DNA of 23,659 bases from Chitinophagaceae bacterium UBA4407 (GTDB taxonomy: Bacteria > Bacteroidota > Bacteroidia > Chitinophagales > Chitinophagaceae): assembly GCA_002390845.1 (NCBI GenBank), contig DGQT01000032.1, positions 29,143-52,801 on the forward strand, read 5' to 3'. The position numbers and the translations under genes are program-made. Positions 13,955-22,132 of this stretch are shown here, one piece after another; position 1 is the first letter of the stretch, and the number at the start of each line of letters is the position of its first letter. The notes below the pieces were generated by a model. That model did no database searches and was not told where the DNA came from. It was given only the letters and a program-made list of their open reading frames with translations.

Positions 13955-16363
13955 ATGAATAATAATAATAACAAGTTATACTTTGGATCAGATGAGGATA
14001 CTGATTTTCTTCCGATTATTCCGATCAATGAAAATGAAAATGAGTATGACAGGAATTTAGTGATCCCCGATATTCTTCCATTGCTTCCATTAAGGAATAC
14101 AGTTTTATTCCCAGGCGTTGTAATTCCCATAACTGTGGGTCGCGATAAAAGTATAAAAGCTGTAAATGATGCCTACAAAGGTGAAAAGTTGATTGGCGTT
14201 CTGGCGCAAAAAGATGCCAATATAGAAGAACCTGAACTTAAAGATCTCTGCGGAACTGGCACAGTAGCTAAAATTGTAAAACTGATTAAAATGCCCGATG
14301 GCGGCACTACCATCATCATCCAGGGTAAAAAACGTTTTAAAATGCTTTCGCTGATCGAAGAAGAACCCTATTTTAAAGCAAGGGTAACTGTATTACCCGA
14401 TGATGAAAAACTGCCCGATGAAGATTTTGATGCATACACAGCAACCATAAAAGAGCTGGCAACAGATATTATACAGTTATCACCGAATCTTCCCACAGAG
14501 GCCTCAATTATTCTAAAGAACATTGAGAATGCCTCTTTTCTGATCAATTTTGTGAGCAGTAATTTGAACAGTGATCTTAAAGAGAAGCAAACATTACTGG
14601 AGATTGACGACGTAAAATTAAGGGCCGAAAAACTGATTGAATTACTGCAGCGCGAACTGCAATTTGCTGAATTAAAAAACAAGGTTACTTCCAAAACACG
14701 CACAGAGATTGATAAACAGCAGCGTGACTATTTTCTGCAACAGCAACTTAAAAGCATAAAAGAGGAACTGGGCGGCGATACCAATGAACGGGAAATTGCC
14801 CAGATGAAGAAAAAGGCGGAATTAAAAAAATGGCCCGAAGCTGCAAAAACGATGTTTAAATCCGGCGTTGAAAAACTGGAACGTATGCATCCAAGTACAC
14901 CAGATTATTCCGTTGTATATAACCACCTTGACCTGATGCTGGATCTTCCGTGGGAAGATTATACCACTGACAATTACGATCTTAAACGTGCGAAAAAAGT
15001 ATTGGATAATGACCATTACGGCATGGGTAAAATTAAGGAGCGCATACTGGAATACCTGGCTGTATTAAAACTGAAGGGCGATATGAAAAGCCCTATCCTT
15101 TGTTTTATAGGCCCTCCGGGTATAGGCAAAACCTCTCTTGGCAAAAGCATTGCACATGCAGTTGGCCGCAAATATGTTCGGGTAAGCCTTGGCGGCCTGC
15201 ATGATGAAAGCGAAATACGCGGCCACCGTAAAACATACATAGGCGCAATGCCGGGCAGGGTTTTACAAAATATCAGAAAAGTAAAATCATCGAACCCGGT
15301 GATGATACTGGATGAGATTGATAAAATTGGCAACGATTTCAGGGGAGATCCCTCCTCCGCATTGCTCGAAGTACTAGACCCCGAACAAAACAACAGCTTT
15401 TACGATAACTATCTTGAATTAGAATACGATCTCAGCAAAGTACTCTTTATTGCAACTGCCAACAATATCCAGAATATTCAGCCGGCACTGCGCGACAGGT
15501 TGGAGATCATTGATCTTAGTGGTTATGCCATTGAAGAAAAAGTTGAAATTGCCAAGCGCCACCTGGTACCAAAACAAAAAGAAGCACACGGCTTGGATAA
15601 GGTCAACTTCAAGATGAATGATAAAGTACTTGAAAAAATAATTGAACAATATACAAGGGAAAGTGGTGTAAGAGAATTAGACCGGCAGTTGGCAAGCATT
15701 ATGCGTTTCGAGGCAAAGGAATATGCAACAAAAGGAAAAATCAAGTCGGCCCTTACACAGCAGGATGTAGAAAAAATTCTCGGTTCCGCACGTTACAGCA
15801 ACGATATTTATAAAATAGCGAATATGCCGGGCGTAACCGTAGGCCTGGCATGGACTTATGTTGGCGGTGATATCCTTTTTATAGAAACGATTTTAAGTGA
15901 AGGCAAAGGTGACCTGAAGCTTACCGGTAACCTGGGCAATGTAATGAAGGAAAGCGCCTCAACCGCACTCACCTACCTGCAGGCAAATGCAAAAAAATAC
16001 GGTATAGATCCGGAATTATTCATGAAGCGGAATGCCCACATCCACGTTCCCGAAGGTGCAGTACCAAAAGACGGCCCCAGTGCCGGTGTTACAATGCTTA
16101 CATCGCTTGCATCAGCGTTTACAGGCCGCAAGGTGAAACCTTATCTGGCAATGACCGGTGAGATTACCTTACGTGGCCAGGTATTACCTGTAGGCGGTAT
16201 AAAAGAAAAAGTGCTTGCCGCAAGACGCGCCGGTTTAAAAGAAATTATTTTATGCTGGCAAAACGAGAAAGACATAAAAGAAATAGACAGTAATTTTATT
16301 AAGGGCCTTCAGTTTCATTATGTAAAAACAATGCAGCAGGTTCTTGATATCGCTTTACAATAA
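13955..16363 (+). CDS. lon: ATP-dependent Lon protease
   Basis: This is the cytosolic AAA+ serine protease of protein quality control, 802 aa, the normal length for bacterial Lon. The N-terminal LON substrate-binding domain spans about residues 45-240 (LPLLPLRNTVLFPGVVIPI). A coiled-coil region follows (about 245-310). The AAA+ module has Walker A GPPGIGKTS starting at residue 386 and Walker B VMILDEIDKIG. The protease domain has the catalytic dyad Ser709 (PKDGPSAG) and Lys752 (second lysine of GGIKEK), spaced 43 residues apart as in E. coli Lon. The N-terminus starts with an Asn run (MNNNNNK) and an acidic stretch. A terminator lies 76 bases after the stop. The upstream region of about 120 bases shows no convincing heat-shock operator. 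Confidence 0.98.
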   Translation: MNNNNNKLYFGSDEDTDFLPIIPINENENEYDRNLVIPDILPLLPLRNTVLFPGVVIPITVGRDKSIKAVNDAYKGEKLIGVLAQKDANIEEPELKDLCGTGTVAKIVKLIKMPDGGTTIIIQGKKRFKMLSLIEEEPYFKARVTVLPDDEKLPDEDFDAYTATIKELATDIIQLSPNLPTEASIILKNIENASFLINFVSSNLNSDLKEKQTLLEIDDVKLRAEKLIELLQRELQFAELKNKVTSKTRTEIDKQQRDYFLQQQLKSIKEELGGDTNEREIAQMKKKAELKKWPEAAKTMFKSGVEKLERMHPSTPDYSVVYNHLDLMLDLPWEDYTTDNYDLKRAKKVLDNDHYGMGKIKERILEYLAVLKLKGDMKSPILCFIGPPGIGKTSLGKSIAHAVGRKYVRVSLGGLHDESEIRGHRKTYIGAMPGRVLQNIRKVKSSNPVMILDEIDKIGNDFRGDPSSALLEVLDPEQNNSFYDNYLELEYDLSKVLFIATANNIQNIQPALRDRLEIIDLSGYAIEEKVEIAKRHLVPKQKEAHGLDKVNFKMNDKVLEKIIEQYTRESGVRELDRQLASIMRFEAKEYATKGKIKSALTQQDVEKILGSARYSNDIYKIANMPGVTVGLAWTYVGGDILFIETILSEGKGDLKLTGNLGNVMKESASTALTYLQANAKKYGIDPELFMKRNAHIHVPEGAVPKDGPSAGVTMLTSLASAFTGRKVKPYLAMTGEITLRGQVLPVGGIKEKVLAARRAGLKEIILCWQNEKDIKEIDSNFIKGLQFHYVKTMQQVLDIALQ

Positions 16364-16439
16364 AAATAAAACTAAACAATCAGCATTTTCGTTTGTTAAG
16401 GTATTAAGATTTTCATGTTGGTTGTTTTAAGGGTTAATG

Positions 16440-16468
16440 ATCCTCCATTTCCATGGGGGATTTTTTTT
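16440..16468 (+). terminator. Intrinsic terminator of lon
   Basis: ATCCTCCA (16440-16447) pairs with TGGGGGAT (16454-16461), with one G-T wobble and a TTTCCA loop. A run of eight Ts starts at 16461. Confidence 0.85.
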
Positions 16469-16484
16469 GGCTTCCAATTTGCAA

Positions 16485-16713
16485 GTATGGGCCGGGCCAG
16501 GAATCTTTGGGCATCGACGGTTGTGTCACTCACTTGTACGTTCGGAACTTGAAGCAGCAAGTCCGAAAGTCAGTGAAGTCGGGAAGACCGAAAGTAAACA
16601 GGCAATTGATGCTTTCAGACTTACTGACTTTCGGACTTGCGGACTTTTGTTCCTCAGTCCAAGAGTGCGACGCAACAATGCTTAATCTTTTTCCAAAAGC
16701 CTGGGTCAAAAAA
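16485..16713. repeat. Dispersed symmetric repeat, copy 8 (palindromic AGTCCGAAAGT core)
   Basis: The left arm TTGTGTCACTCACTTGTAC (16521-16539) plus the next nine bases, GTTCGGAAC, is identical over 28 bp to copy 3. The right arm is GTCCAAGAGTGCGACGCAA (16657-16675). The core is unrelated: AAGTCCGAAAGTCAGT (16559-16574) is perfectly inverted as ACTGACTTTCGGACTT (16623-16638), and AAGTCCG / CGGACTT words recur. Outer flanks are GGGCCGGGCCAGG (about 16490) and GCCTGGGTCAAAAAAAA (about 16700-16716). Confidence 0.9.
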
Positions 16714-16846
16714 AAGCGGGTCTTAAATCAGCAAGGTTGATAAGCAAATAAAATCCTGGGATATTTTGGGCATTCCGTTAAAGGCTTTACTCATTTTTTG
16801 TAGGATATTTGCCCCGTTGTAACCAAAAAATTTATAATTAAAAATT

Positions 16847-18898
16847 ATGTTCATGCTTCACAACAAAATTTTTGCAGGCTTATTTTGTATGCTTGCATTT
16901 TCACTTTGTTCCGTACCCTCAAAAAATACCGGAACCAGTCCACAGGACACCGGCAATAACACAGGCACCGGCAATACCGGCAACAGCGGAAATACCAGCC
17001 CCGATGACAGTTATACTTACAGCCCGGCAGGCGATCTTGGCAATTCATTTGGTGTTTGGAGTGGTGGCACCCTTGATGGGCAAATCCCCAATAAGTCTTA
17101 TATAAAAGGCTGGTATATTGTTTACCGCTGGGAGAAACTGGAACCTTCAAAAAATAATTTCGACTGGAATTATTTTGACGACCAGGTAAAAACCGCCGCA
17201 AATAACGGGTATAAGATCGGCATACAGGTATGGGCGGGGCCGCATTGCCCGCAATGGCTGTATAGTGAAGGTGTGCCAAGTGTGCAAACCAATACGCAAA
17301 AGAAGCTCAACACTTTTCCTTTTTACTTTGATAAAACCTACAAAGACAGGTATTTTAATATGATGAAAGCTGTTGCAGACCATATTGAAAAATATGATCC
17401 TGAAACCCGTAAAAAAATACTTTTCTGGATGAGCGCCGAAGGCAGCACCGGCGATATTACGCCCTATAAAGGTTACCCACTTGATTCAAGATATAATATT
17501 TCGGAGCAGCAATGGTTCGATTTTAAAAAGGAAGCGTGGAGCTATATGTACAAAATAGGCATGGCTGCAAACCCCAGGATAAATATCCTGATAAACCAGG
17601 GAAACGATGGCCGGTACTTCGATTGGCTAAGCACCAATCTGCCCAAAGTATGGATGAAAATGGGTAATGCCGGGCAAACTTATTTCTTCAACGGTGAACA
17701 GGAATATTATACCAGGATGCAGAAAAATACTGCTAAAGCGGCAGCCGACAGTACTTCAAGCCGCATGAGGGCAGAGATAACACCGGCAGGTATGTTCTTT
17801 TCTTCAAATGCCAACTGGAACATGTATGCATTGGCTACTTCTGCTGCTTCTTTGGGGCTTGATATTTTTGTTAATACACCCAAATCATTAGAATATACAA
17901 CAGATCCGGCGCCATTTGAATTTTTTAATTTTTACGCGGGGCAAAAAATCGCAAACCGTTCACCCGGTGCGTTCTGCGTGTTCCGCGATGCCATAGACGT
18001 TGCAGACACCAAACGTTTTCCTGAATCAACTTACGGCCCAGTGCTCGACCCTGCCAGAATGCAGCAATACAATATGGCTTTACAAAAAAAGGGAGCAAAT
18101 GATGATGAAGATGGCGGCGATGATGACAATACCAAAGCAGCCAATCTTAAATACGATTATGTAAATCCGGGCCGTCTTTCCAAATTACTGGCAGAATACG
18201 CACCTTACGGAGTAAAAAATGGTTCGGTAAATGATCCTGAATATAATGGTGGCGGAGATCAGGAACCGGCAGAAAATGGCGGCCAGCAAAATCCCAACAA
18301 GCAAAGGAACCCCAATAAACAAAGGAACCCCAACAAGCAAAATAAGCCCAACAAGCAACAAGGAGGCGGTGCCAAAAGTGGTAAAAGTGCGGATTATGGT
18401 TATATAACAAATTTTCAGAAAAACCGTGATGCGAACCAGGTTATCAACGATTTTGGATCGAACCTGAGGCCCGATAATTTTTACAGGTTCCTGGTACAAT
18501 ATTCGCCCAATACAACCAGCCGTGGCTGGTGGCGCGTAGGCCCGCAGGATCAGCCTTATGGCCGTTATGCCCGTGCTTTTGAATCGCAGAAAGGAATGAC
18601 CGAAATGTTCTTCACACTTGATAAAGGGTTCTTCAACGCAAGCACAGCACCACAAAAAGTTACAATAAAAATTATTTATCTCGACAAAGGCAATGGCGCA
18701 TGGTCGTTGAATTATAACAACGGTTCCGGCAAAACAGAAGCCTACAAAATAACCTGTGGCAATACCGGCCGCTGGATTATAAAAACGGTTTCAATCAACG
18801 CAGTGTTTACGCAAAGCCTGGAACATGGCACCGACCTTACCATGAAATATCTTTCAGGAGATAATACCATCTTCAATTCGATTGAAGTGCTGAGATAA
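16847..18898 (+). CDS. Exported glycoside-hydrolase-like protein (GH42-like TIM barrel)
   Basis: This 683-aa protein has an N-terminal signal (residues 1 to about 22; FSLCS is not a good lipobox, so lipoprotein status is open). A low-complexity Asn/Thr/Gly linker follows (about 27-52). Residues 60-420 look like a TIM barrel of the GH42/beta-galactosidase type. YRWEKLEPSKNNFDWNYFD is the classic strand, and IQVWAGPHCPQWLYSEGVP and FWMSAEGSTGD follow, with Glu198 a candidate acid/base. An acidic run (NDDEDGGDDD, about 416-425) and four NPNKQR-type repeats (482-505) divide the barrel from a beta-rich C-terminal domain (about 530-683). There is no T9SS sorting domain. The substrate is unknown, and the second catalytic carboxylate is not assigned. 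Start is the ATG at 16847 or the one at 16853. The gene is monocistronic with its own terminator. Confidence 0.75.
   Translation: MFMLHNKIFAGLFCMLAFSLCSVPSKNTGTSPQDTGNNTGTGNTGNSGNTSPDDSYTYSPAGDLGNSFGVWSGGTLDGQIPNKSYIKGWYIVYRWEKLEPSKNNFDWNYFDDQVKTAANNGYKIGIQVWAGPHCPQWLYSEGVPSVQTNTQKKLNTFPFYFDKTYKDRYFNMMKAVADHIEKYDPETRKKILFWMSAEGSTGDITPYKGYPLDSRYNISEQQWFDFKKEAWSYMYKIGMAANPRINILINQGNDGRYFDWLSTNLPKVWMKMGNAGQTYFFNGEQEYYTRMQKNTAKAAADSTSSRMRAEITPAGMFFSSNANWNMYALATSAASLGLDIFVNTPKSLEYTTDPAPFEFFNFYAGQKIANRSPGAFCVFRDAIDVADTKRFPESTYGPVLDPARMQQYNMALQKKGANDDEDGGDDDNTKAANLKYDYVNPGRLSKLLAEYAPYGVKNGSVNDPEYNGGGDQEPAENGGQQNPNKQRNPNKQRNPNKQNKPNKQQGGGAKSGKSADYGYITNFQKNRDANQVINDFGSNLRPDNFYRFLVQYSPNTTSRGWWRVGPQDQPYGRYARAFESQKGMTEMFFTLDKGFFNASTAPQKVTIKIIYLDKGNGAWSLNYNNGSGKTEAYKITCGNTGRWIIKTVSINAVFTQSLEHGTDLTMKYLSGDNTIFNSIEVLR
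18290..18361 (+). repeat. Four 18-bp tandem repeats encoding NPNKQR-like units
   Basis: Units begin at 18290, 18308, 18326 and 18344 and encode NPNKQR, NPNKQR, NPNKQN and KPNKQQ. The DNA units differ by a few synonymous and non-synonymous changes. They form a basic, flexible linker inside the GH42-like protein. Confidence 0.9.
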
Positions 18899-18917
18899 TA
18901 AAACTCAAAACAAATAA

Positions 18918-18954
18918 TAAAAATGCCTGGAAATCATCCGGGCATTTTTATTTT
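18918..18954 (+). terminator. Intrinsic terminator after the GH42-like gene
   Basis: AAAAATGCCTGGA (18919-18931) pairs with TCCGGGCATTTTT (18937-18949), one T-G wobble, with a short AATCA loop. It is followed by ATTTT, and the A/T symmetry allows bidirectional action. Confidence 0.85.
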
Positions 18955-18975
18955 ACGAAAGAAGCATACAAAGAT

Positions 18976-19040
18976 TTTTATTGACCAAACGGAGGGATTT
19001 CTATGAGGCTTTGTTGCGTCGCACACTTTTGCGTTCGGAT
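18976..19040. repeat. Dispersed symmetric repeat, copy 9: left arm
   Basis: The outer flank TTTTATTGACCAAACGGAG (from 18976) is followed by CTATGAGGCTTTG and the arm TTGCGTCGCACACTTTTGCG (19014-19033) with TTCGGA. No right arm follows within 200 bases. The nearest one is at 20014-20032, beyond the AT-rich gene. After the arm come short hairpin-like words, such as AATAC...GTATT near 19078-19093. Confidence 0.8.
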
Positions 19041-19133
19041 TATTTATTGAGCTTTTAGCGAAGCAAAGATTGTAGCGAATACTAAAGCGTATTGGTGTTG
19101 TTCAGGCAACCGACACCGGCGGGAGCGGCATAC

Positions 19134-19793
19134 CTAATGTTTAATTGTGTAAAAATACAGTCCGCCGTAAATGTATATCCCGTTTTTTAGTTGTGCTTTT
19201 AACTGGTCGAATCGTTTGGTGTAGTCAACAAGTTTATAAACATACTTTATAAAGCTATCAAAAACTTCCGCCTCTTTGATTTCTTTGGCGGCGTATGGAC
19301 TTGCCAGAGTAAATTCTTTATATGTTGTCGGTGTAGCAATTTGAATTCGATAAGTGTTTCCGTCAACAAATAGCGGATAATTTGGAATTTTAGAACAGTC
19401 TTGAAATTTGTCTATTTGAAACTTGAATAAAGTGTCCATTATCAATTTTGTCAAAGAAGAGTCAATATTTAAGCCGTCATAAATTACTTTTTGCGGCTTT
19501 GATTTTTTGTTCTTCTTAATAAGGTAAATGAAATGCTTAGAAATTGATGTTCCATTGTTTTTAAGAGAAATGTCAAGTACATCACAAAAACTCCTTATTC
19601 GAATATTTAAAGAGTCGGAAGAATTTAGTAAATCTGATAACCCAAGCTTCTTGTCCTCATCATTGTCAAAATAAAACCAGAATCTTTTATTGTCAGTTAA
19701 ATCGTTAACAGAATTTAGGGTGTCAATATGCTTTTGGGAAAGCCCAAAAAATGGAAGCAAGAAAAAAAATATCAAAGTATTGAACTGGTTCAT
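19134..19793 (-). CDS. Exported protein of unknown function, AT-rich
   Basis: This 219-aa protein has a short N-terminal signal (MNQFNTLIFFFLLPFFGLSQ, cleavage probably near GLS-QK). The rest is soluble and Lys/Asp/Ile-rich, with two cysteines (CDVLD, DCSKIPNY). I recognise no domain. The gene is visibly richer in A and T and uses more AAA, ATT and TTT codons than its neighbours, which suggests recent acquisition. It lies alone between the left arm (19014-19039) and right arm (20014-20032) of one repeat pair, as if inserted into, or carried by, such an element. The longest intact frame, the signal peptide and the position of the ATG support a real gene, but it has no visible promoter of the Bacteroidota type. 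Confidence 0.7.
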   Translation of the reverse strand: MNQFNTLIFFFLLPFFGLSQKHIDTLNSVNDLTDNKRFWFYFDNDEDKKLGLSDLLNSSDSLNIRIRSFCDVLDISLKNNGTSISKHFIYLIKKNKKSKPQKVIYDGLNIDSSLTKLIMDTLFKFQIDKFQDCSKIPNYPLFVDGNTYRIQIATPTTYKEFTLASPYAAKEIKEAEVFDSFIKYVYKLVDYTKRFDQLKAQLKNGIYIYGGLYFYTIKH

Positions 19794-20013
19794 ATAGATT
19801 GCCGCTAAAAAAAAGATTGATGTTATTATATGAAGTTACAAAAAAACTATCCGCTGAAAACCACTTACTTAGTGTTATACATCTTTAGATTGTCGTAGCG
19901 TCAATACAACATTATCATTCTATGTTTTCATTTTTAATCAGAGTATCCAATGGACTCATTAATACTTTCGCTTCAATCTTCGCTTATATAAAAGCCCAAT
20001 TCCTAATCCAACC

Positions 20014-20072
20014 GTACAACAGTGCGACGCAACGAATGCCCAATTAATAAACAATAGCCGGGCTCAAAAAAA
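20014..20072. repeat. Dispersed symmetric repeat, copy 9: right arm
   Basis: The arm GTACAACAGTGCGACGCAA (20014-20032) is preceded by AACC and followed by a complete outer flank: CGAATGCCCAATTAATAAAC, then AGCCGGGCTCAAAAAAA (about 20056-20072). It pairs in orientation with the left arm at 19014. It also sits ten bases past the recQ stop codon. Confidence 0.8.
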
Positions 20073-20081
20073 TGTATTGTC

Positions 20082-21989
20082 TTACGGTAGTTGCTTTATG
20101 ATTCCCAATGTATCTATTGCAATCTTTTTTTCGCTTTGTAAAAAGTTGAGCACTACCCACACTTTATCTTTTTTTGTGCCGTTGAGATGATGGAGTAGTT
20201 CTTTTGTGGCAATGCCTTCGTGGGTTATATATTTATAAATGCGCTCCTGTATTTTTTTAAATTCTTCTTCGGTAAGCTCAGTATTTTTCTTTTGCAGGCA
20301 TACATCGCAAATGCCACATTCCTTTATTTTACTATCGCCAAAATAACCGGAGATATATTTACTGCGGCAGTCCTTTTTTAAATGAATATAACGAAGCATG
20401 GCTTCGATTCTTAATTCGTATTGTTGTTTGCGGTGCAAATAATTTTCATGATTAATGGTAAGAAATTGTGCCGGTGCACGGTTGGTTAAAAAATGTATTT
20501 GTGGTGTTTCTTTTTGCGGCAGGTATTCAATAACACCCAAAGCATTCAACTGCTGAAGATCGTGTTTTACACTGTCGTAAGAAAGGCCGGCAAGTTTTGC
20601 TACCTGCTTTTCATGCACTGAAACACGGTTATCTGCAATGCCCTGGTAAGTGCGCAATAAACATTTTATAACAGGCTCAAGCATTGGATGCGTTTGTTCA
20701 AAATCAATCAACAATTCTTTGGGTGTTGTAAACTTTACCTGTGCAGGAAGAAAAATATTTTCATTAAACTGAAGATGATCTTCCTGCTCCAATACCTTTA
20801 ATACATTGATTACAAGCAACACATCGAGCTTGAAGTTTTTTACAAACTCATTAAGATCGAAATCGTAATATTTATTTTCTCCGGAGCCAACAGGTATTTG
20901 TAAATAATCTGCCAATGACTGGTACACTTTTCTTATATCGTACATTACCGGGAAACGCAGATCGGGCAAAGCTTCCAGCGCTGTAATATCTTCCTGGTTG
21001 TGCAATAAAACAGCATAAGCTTTATTACCATCGCGGCCTGCACGGCCAGCTTCCTGGTAATAATTTTCTATGCAATCGGGAACATCATAATGTATTACTG
21101 TTCTTACATCTGCTTTATCGATGCCCATACCAAATGCATTGGTACAAACAATAACCCTCGTTTGATTGTTGATCCATGCTTCCTGTTTTTTACTGCGTTC
21201 TTCCTGCGATAAACCGGCATGATAAAAATCAACAGAAATATTTTGCAATGCTAAAAGCTGCGACACTTCTTTTGCAAGCCTTCTGCTTTTGCAATAAACA
21301 ATACTGCTGCCTTTAACATTTTGCAGCACTTCAGTTACTTTATTGATCTTGCTGTCAACATTAAAAACGCTGTAAGAGAGATTGGGTTTCTCGAAAGATG
21401 CCTGGTATAAAAGATAATTGTTGAATTTTAATTTTTCAATAATATCATCCTGAACGAGTGGCGTAGCCGATGCAGTTAATGCAAGTATGGGAACCCCGGG
21501 TAATGCGCTTCTTAAATTTGCGATGCGCAGGTAAGGCGGACGAAAATCGTAACCCCACTGCGAAATACAATGCGCTTCATCAACTGCAATAAGATTAATA
21601 TTCAGTTCAGGTAAATAATCCCTGAAAAGATTTGTTTCCAAACGTTCTGGTGAAAGGTATAAGAATTTAAAATCGCCATGTAAGGCATCCTGCAATGTTT
21701 TTTTTACCTCATAAAAATTCATGCTGCTGTTAATAGATGCAGCAGTTATTCCTTTTTTATGAAGATTCTCCACCTGGTCTTTCATTAAAGCAATTAATGG
21801 AGAAATAACCAGGCATAAACCTTCTTTCATTAATGCAGGAACCTGGAAGCAAACAGATTTTCCTCCACCGGTTGTTAACAATGCCAATATATCTTTACCA
21901 TCCATTACAGATTGAATAATTTCTTCCTGCATGGGGCGGAAGGAATTGTGGTTCCAGTATTGTTGTAATATGTTTTGAGGTGAAAGCAC
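20082..21989 (-). CDS. recQ: ATP-dependent DNA helicase RecQ, short form
   Basis: This superfamily 2 3'-5' DNA helicase for recombination and repair is 635 aa. The Q-like motif is FRPMQEE (17-23), Walker A TTGGGKS (39-45) and DEAH 137-140 followed by CISQWGYDFRP, the aromatic-rich loop of RecQ. Motifs in the second RecA domain include IVYCKSR, FYHAGLS, ACTNAFGMGIDKADVR-type text and YYQEAGRAGRDG. The zinc site is C...ECGICDVC near residue 560. A winged-helix-like region lies before it and a short helical tail after it. No HRDC domain is present, so this looks like the shorter RecQ type that many Bacteroidota carry beside a longer one. The start is the GTG at 21987-21989; no in-frame ATG gives a better N-terminus, since the Q motif is only 16 residues in. 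Confidence 0.95.
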   Translation of the reverse strand: MLSPQNILQQYWNHNSFRPMQEEIIQSVMDGKDILALLTTGGGKSVCFQVPALMKEGLCLVISPLIALMKDQVENLHKKGITAASINSSMNFYEVKKTLQDALHGDFKFLYLSPERLETNLFRDYLPELNINLIAVDEAHCISQWGYDFRPPYLRIANLRSALPGVPILALTASATPLVQDDIIEKLKFNNYLLYQASFEKPNLSYSVFNVDSKINKVTEVLQNVKGSSIVYCKSRRLAKEVSQLLALQNISVDFYHAGLSQEERSKKQEAWINNQTRVIVCTNAFGMGIDKADVRTVIHYDVPDCIENYYQEAGRAGRDGNKAYAVLLHNQEDITALEALPDLRFPVMYDIRKVYQSLADYLQIPVGSGENKYYDFDLNEFVKNFKLDVLLVINVLKVLEQEDHLQFNENIFLPAQVKFTTPKELLIDFEQTHPMLEPVIKCLLRTYQGIADNRVSVHEKQVAKLAGLSYDSVKHDLQQLNALGVIEYLPQKETPQIHFLTNRAPAQFLTINHENYLHRKQQYELRIEAMLRYIHLKKDCRSKYISGYFGDSKIKECGICDVCLQKKNTELTEEEFKKIQERIYKYITHEGIATKELLHHLNGTKKDKVWVVLNFLQSEKKIAIDTLGIIKQLP

Positions 21990-22039
21990 TGGTACAAAGA
22001 TGCAATAAGATTAAGATACTTTGGTGATGGTTCTTATTG

Positions 22040-22120
22040 CTGAAAGATATTCCATCTGCACAAGTGTGCGACGCAAGAAAAGCCTCATAAAGTATCTACA
22101 GCCGGGTACAAAATATTTTT
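22040..22120. repeat. Dispersed symmetric repeat, copy 10 (single arm)
   Basis: The arm GCACAAGTGTGCGACGCAA (22058-22076) is followed by the flank GAAAAGCCTCATAAAGTATC and ACAGCCGGGTACAAAA (about 22099-22114). No matching left arm is visible toward recQ, so this is a solo arm or a truncated copy. It lies between the copper ATPase and recQ. Confidence 0.75.
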
Positions 22121-22132
22121 CCAAAAAAAAAC

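Larger units (their letters stand above)
16364..16846. other. 483-bp intergenic region after lon
   Basis: It holds the lon terminator, repeat copy 8 (about 16485-16713) and an AT-rich leader before the next gene. Reading frames across the repeat encode peptides resembling those across copies 2 and 3 (RNSGRQS- or VRNLKQQV-like). They are by-products of the repeat and not genes. Confidence 0.7.

Noticed and set aside
16437..16740. Plus-strand frames over repeat copy 8
   Set aside because: They cover the terminator and the palindromic repeat; the coding potential is incidental.
16851..17279. Long antisense frames inside the GH42-like gene (also 18185-18655)
   Set aside because: They mirror the low-complexity and codon-biased stretches of the sense gene and have cysteine-rich, non-protein-like sequence.
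19045..19133. Integron attC site at the end of the AT-rich gene
   Set aside because: Short imperfect hairpins and an ATTAGGT string are present, but the GTTRRRY and RYYYAAC core boxes are not both present and no integrase is nearby.
33..22120. The recurrent arms as a CRISPR array or phage attachment sites
   Set aside because: Spacing is irregular over 22 kb, arms are inverted pairs, and there are no cas or integrase genes.
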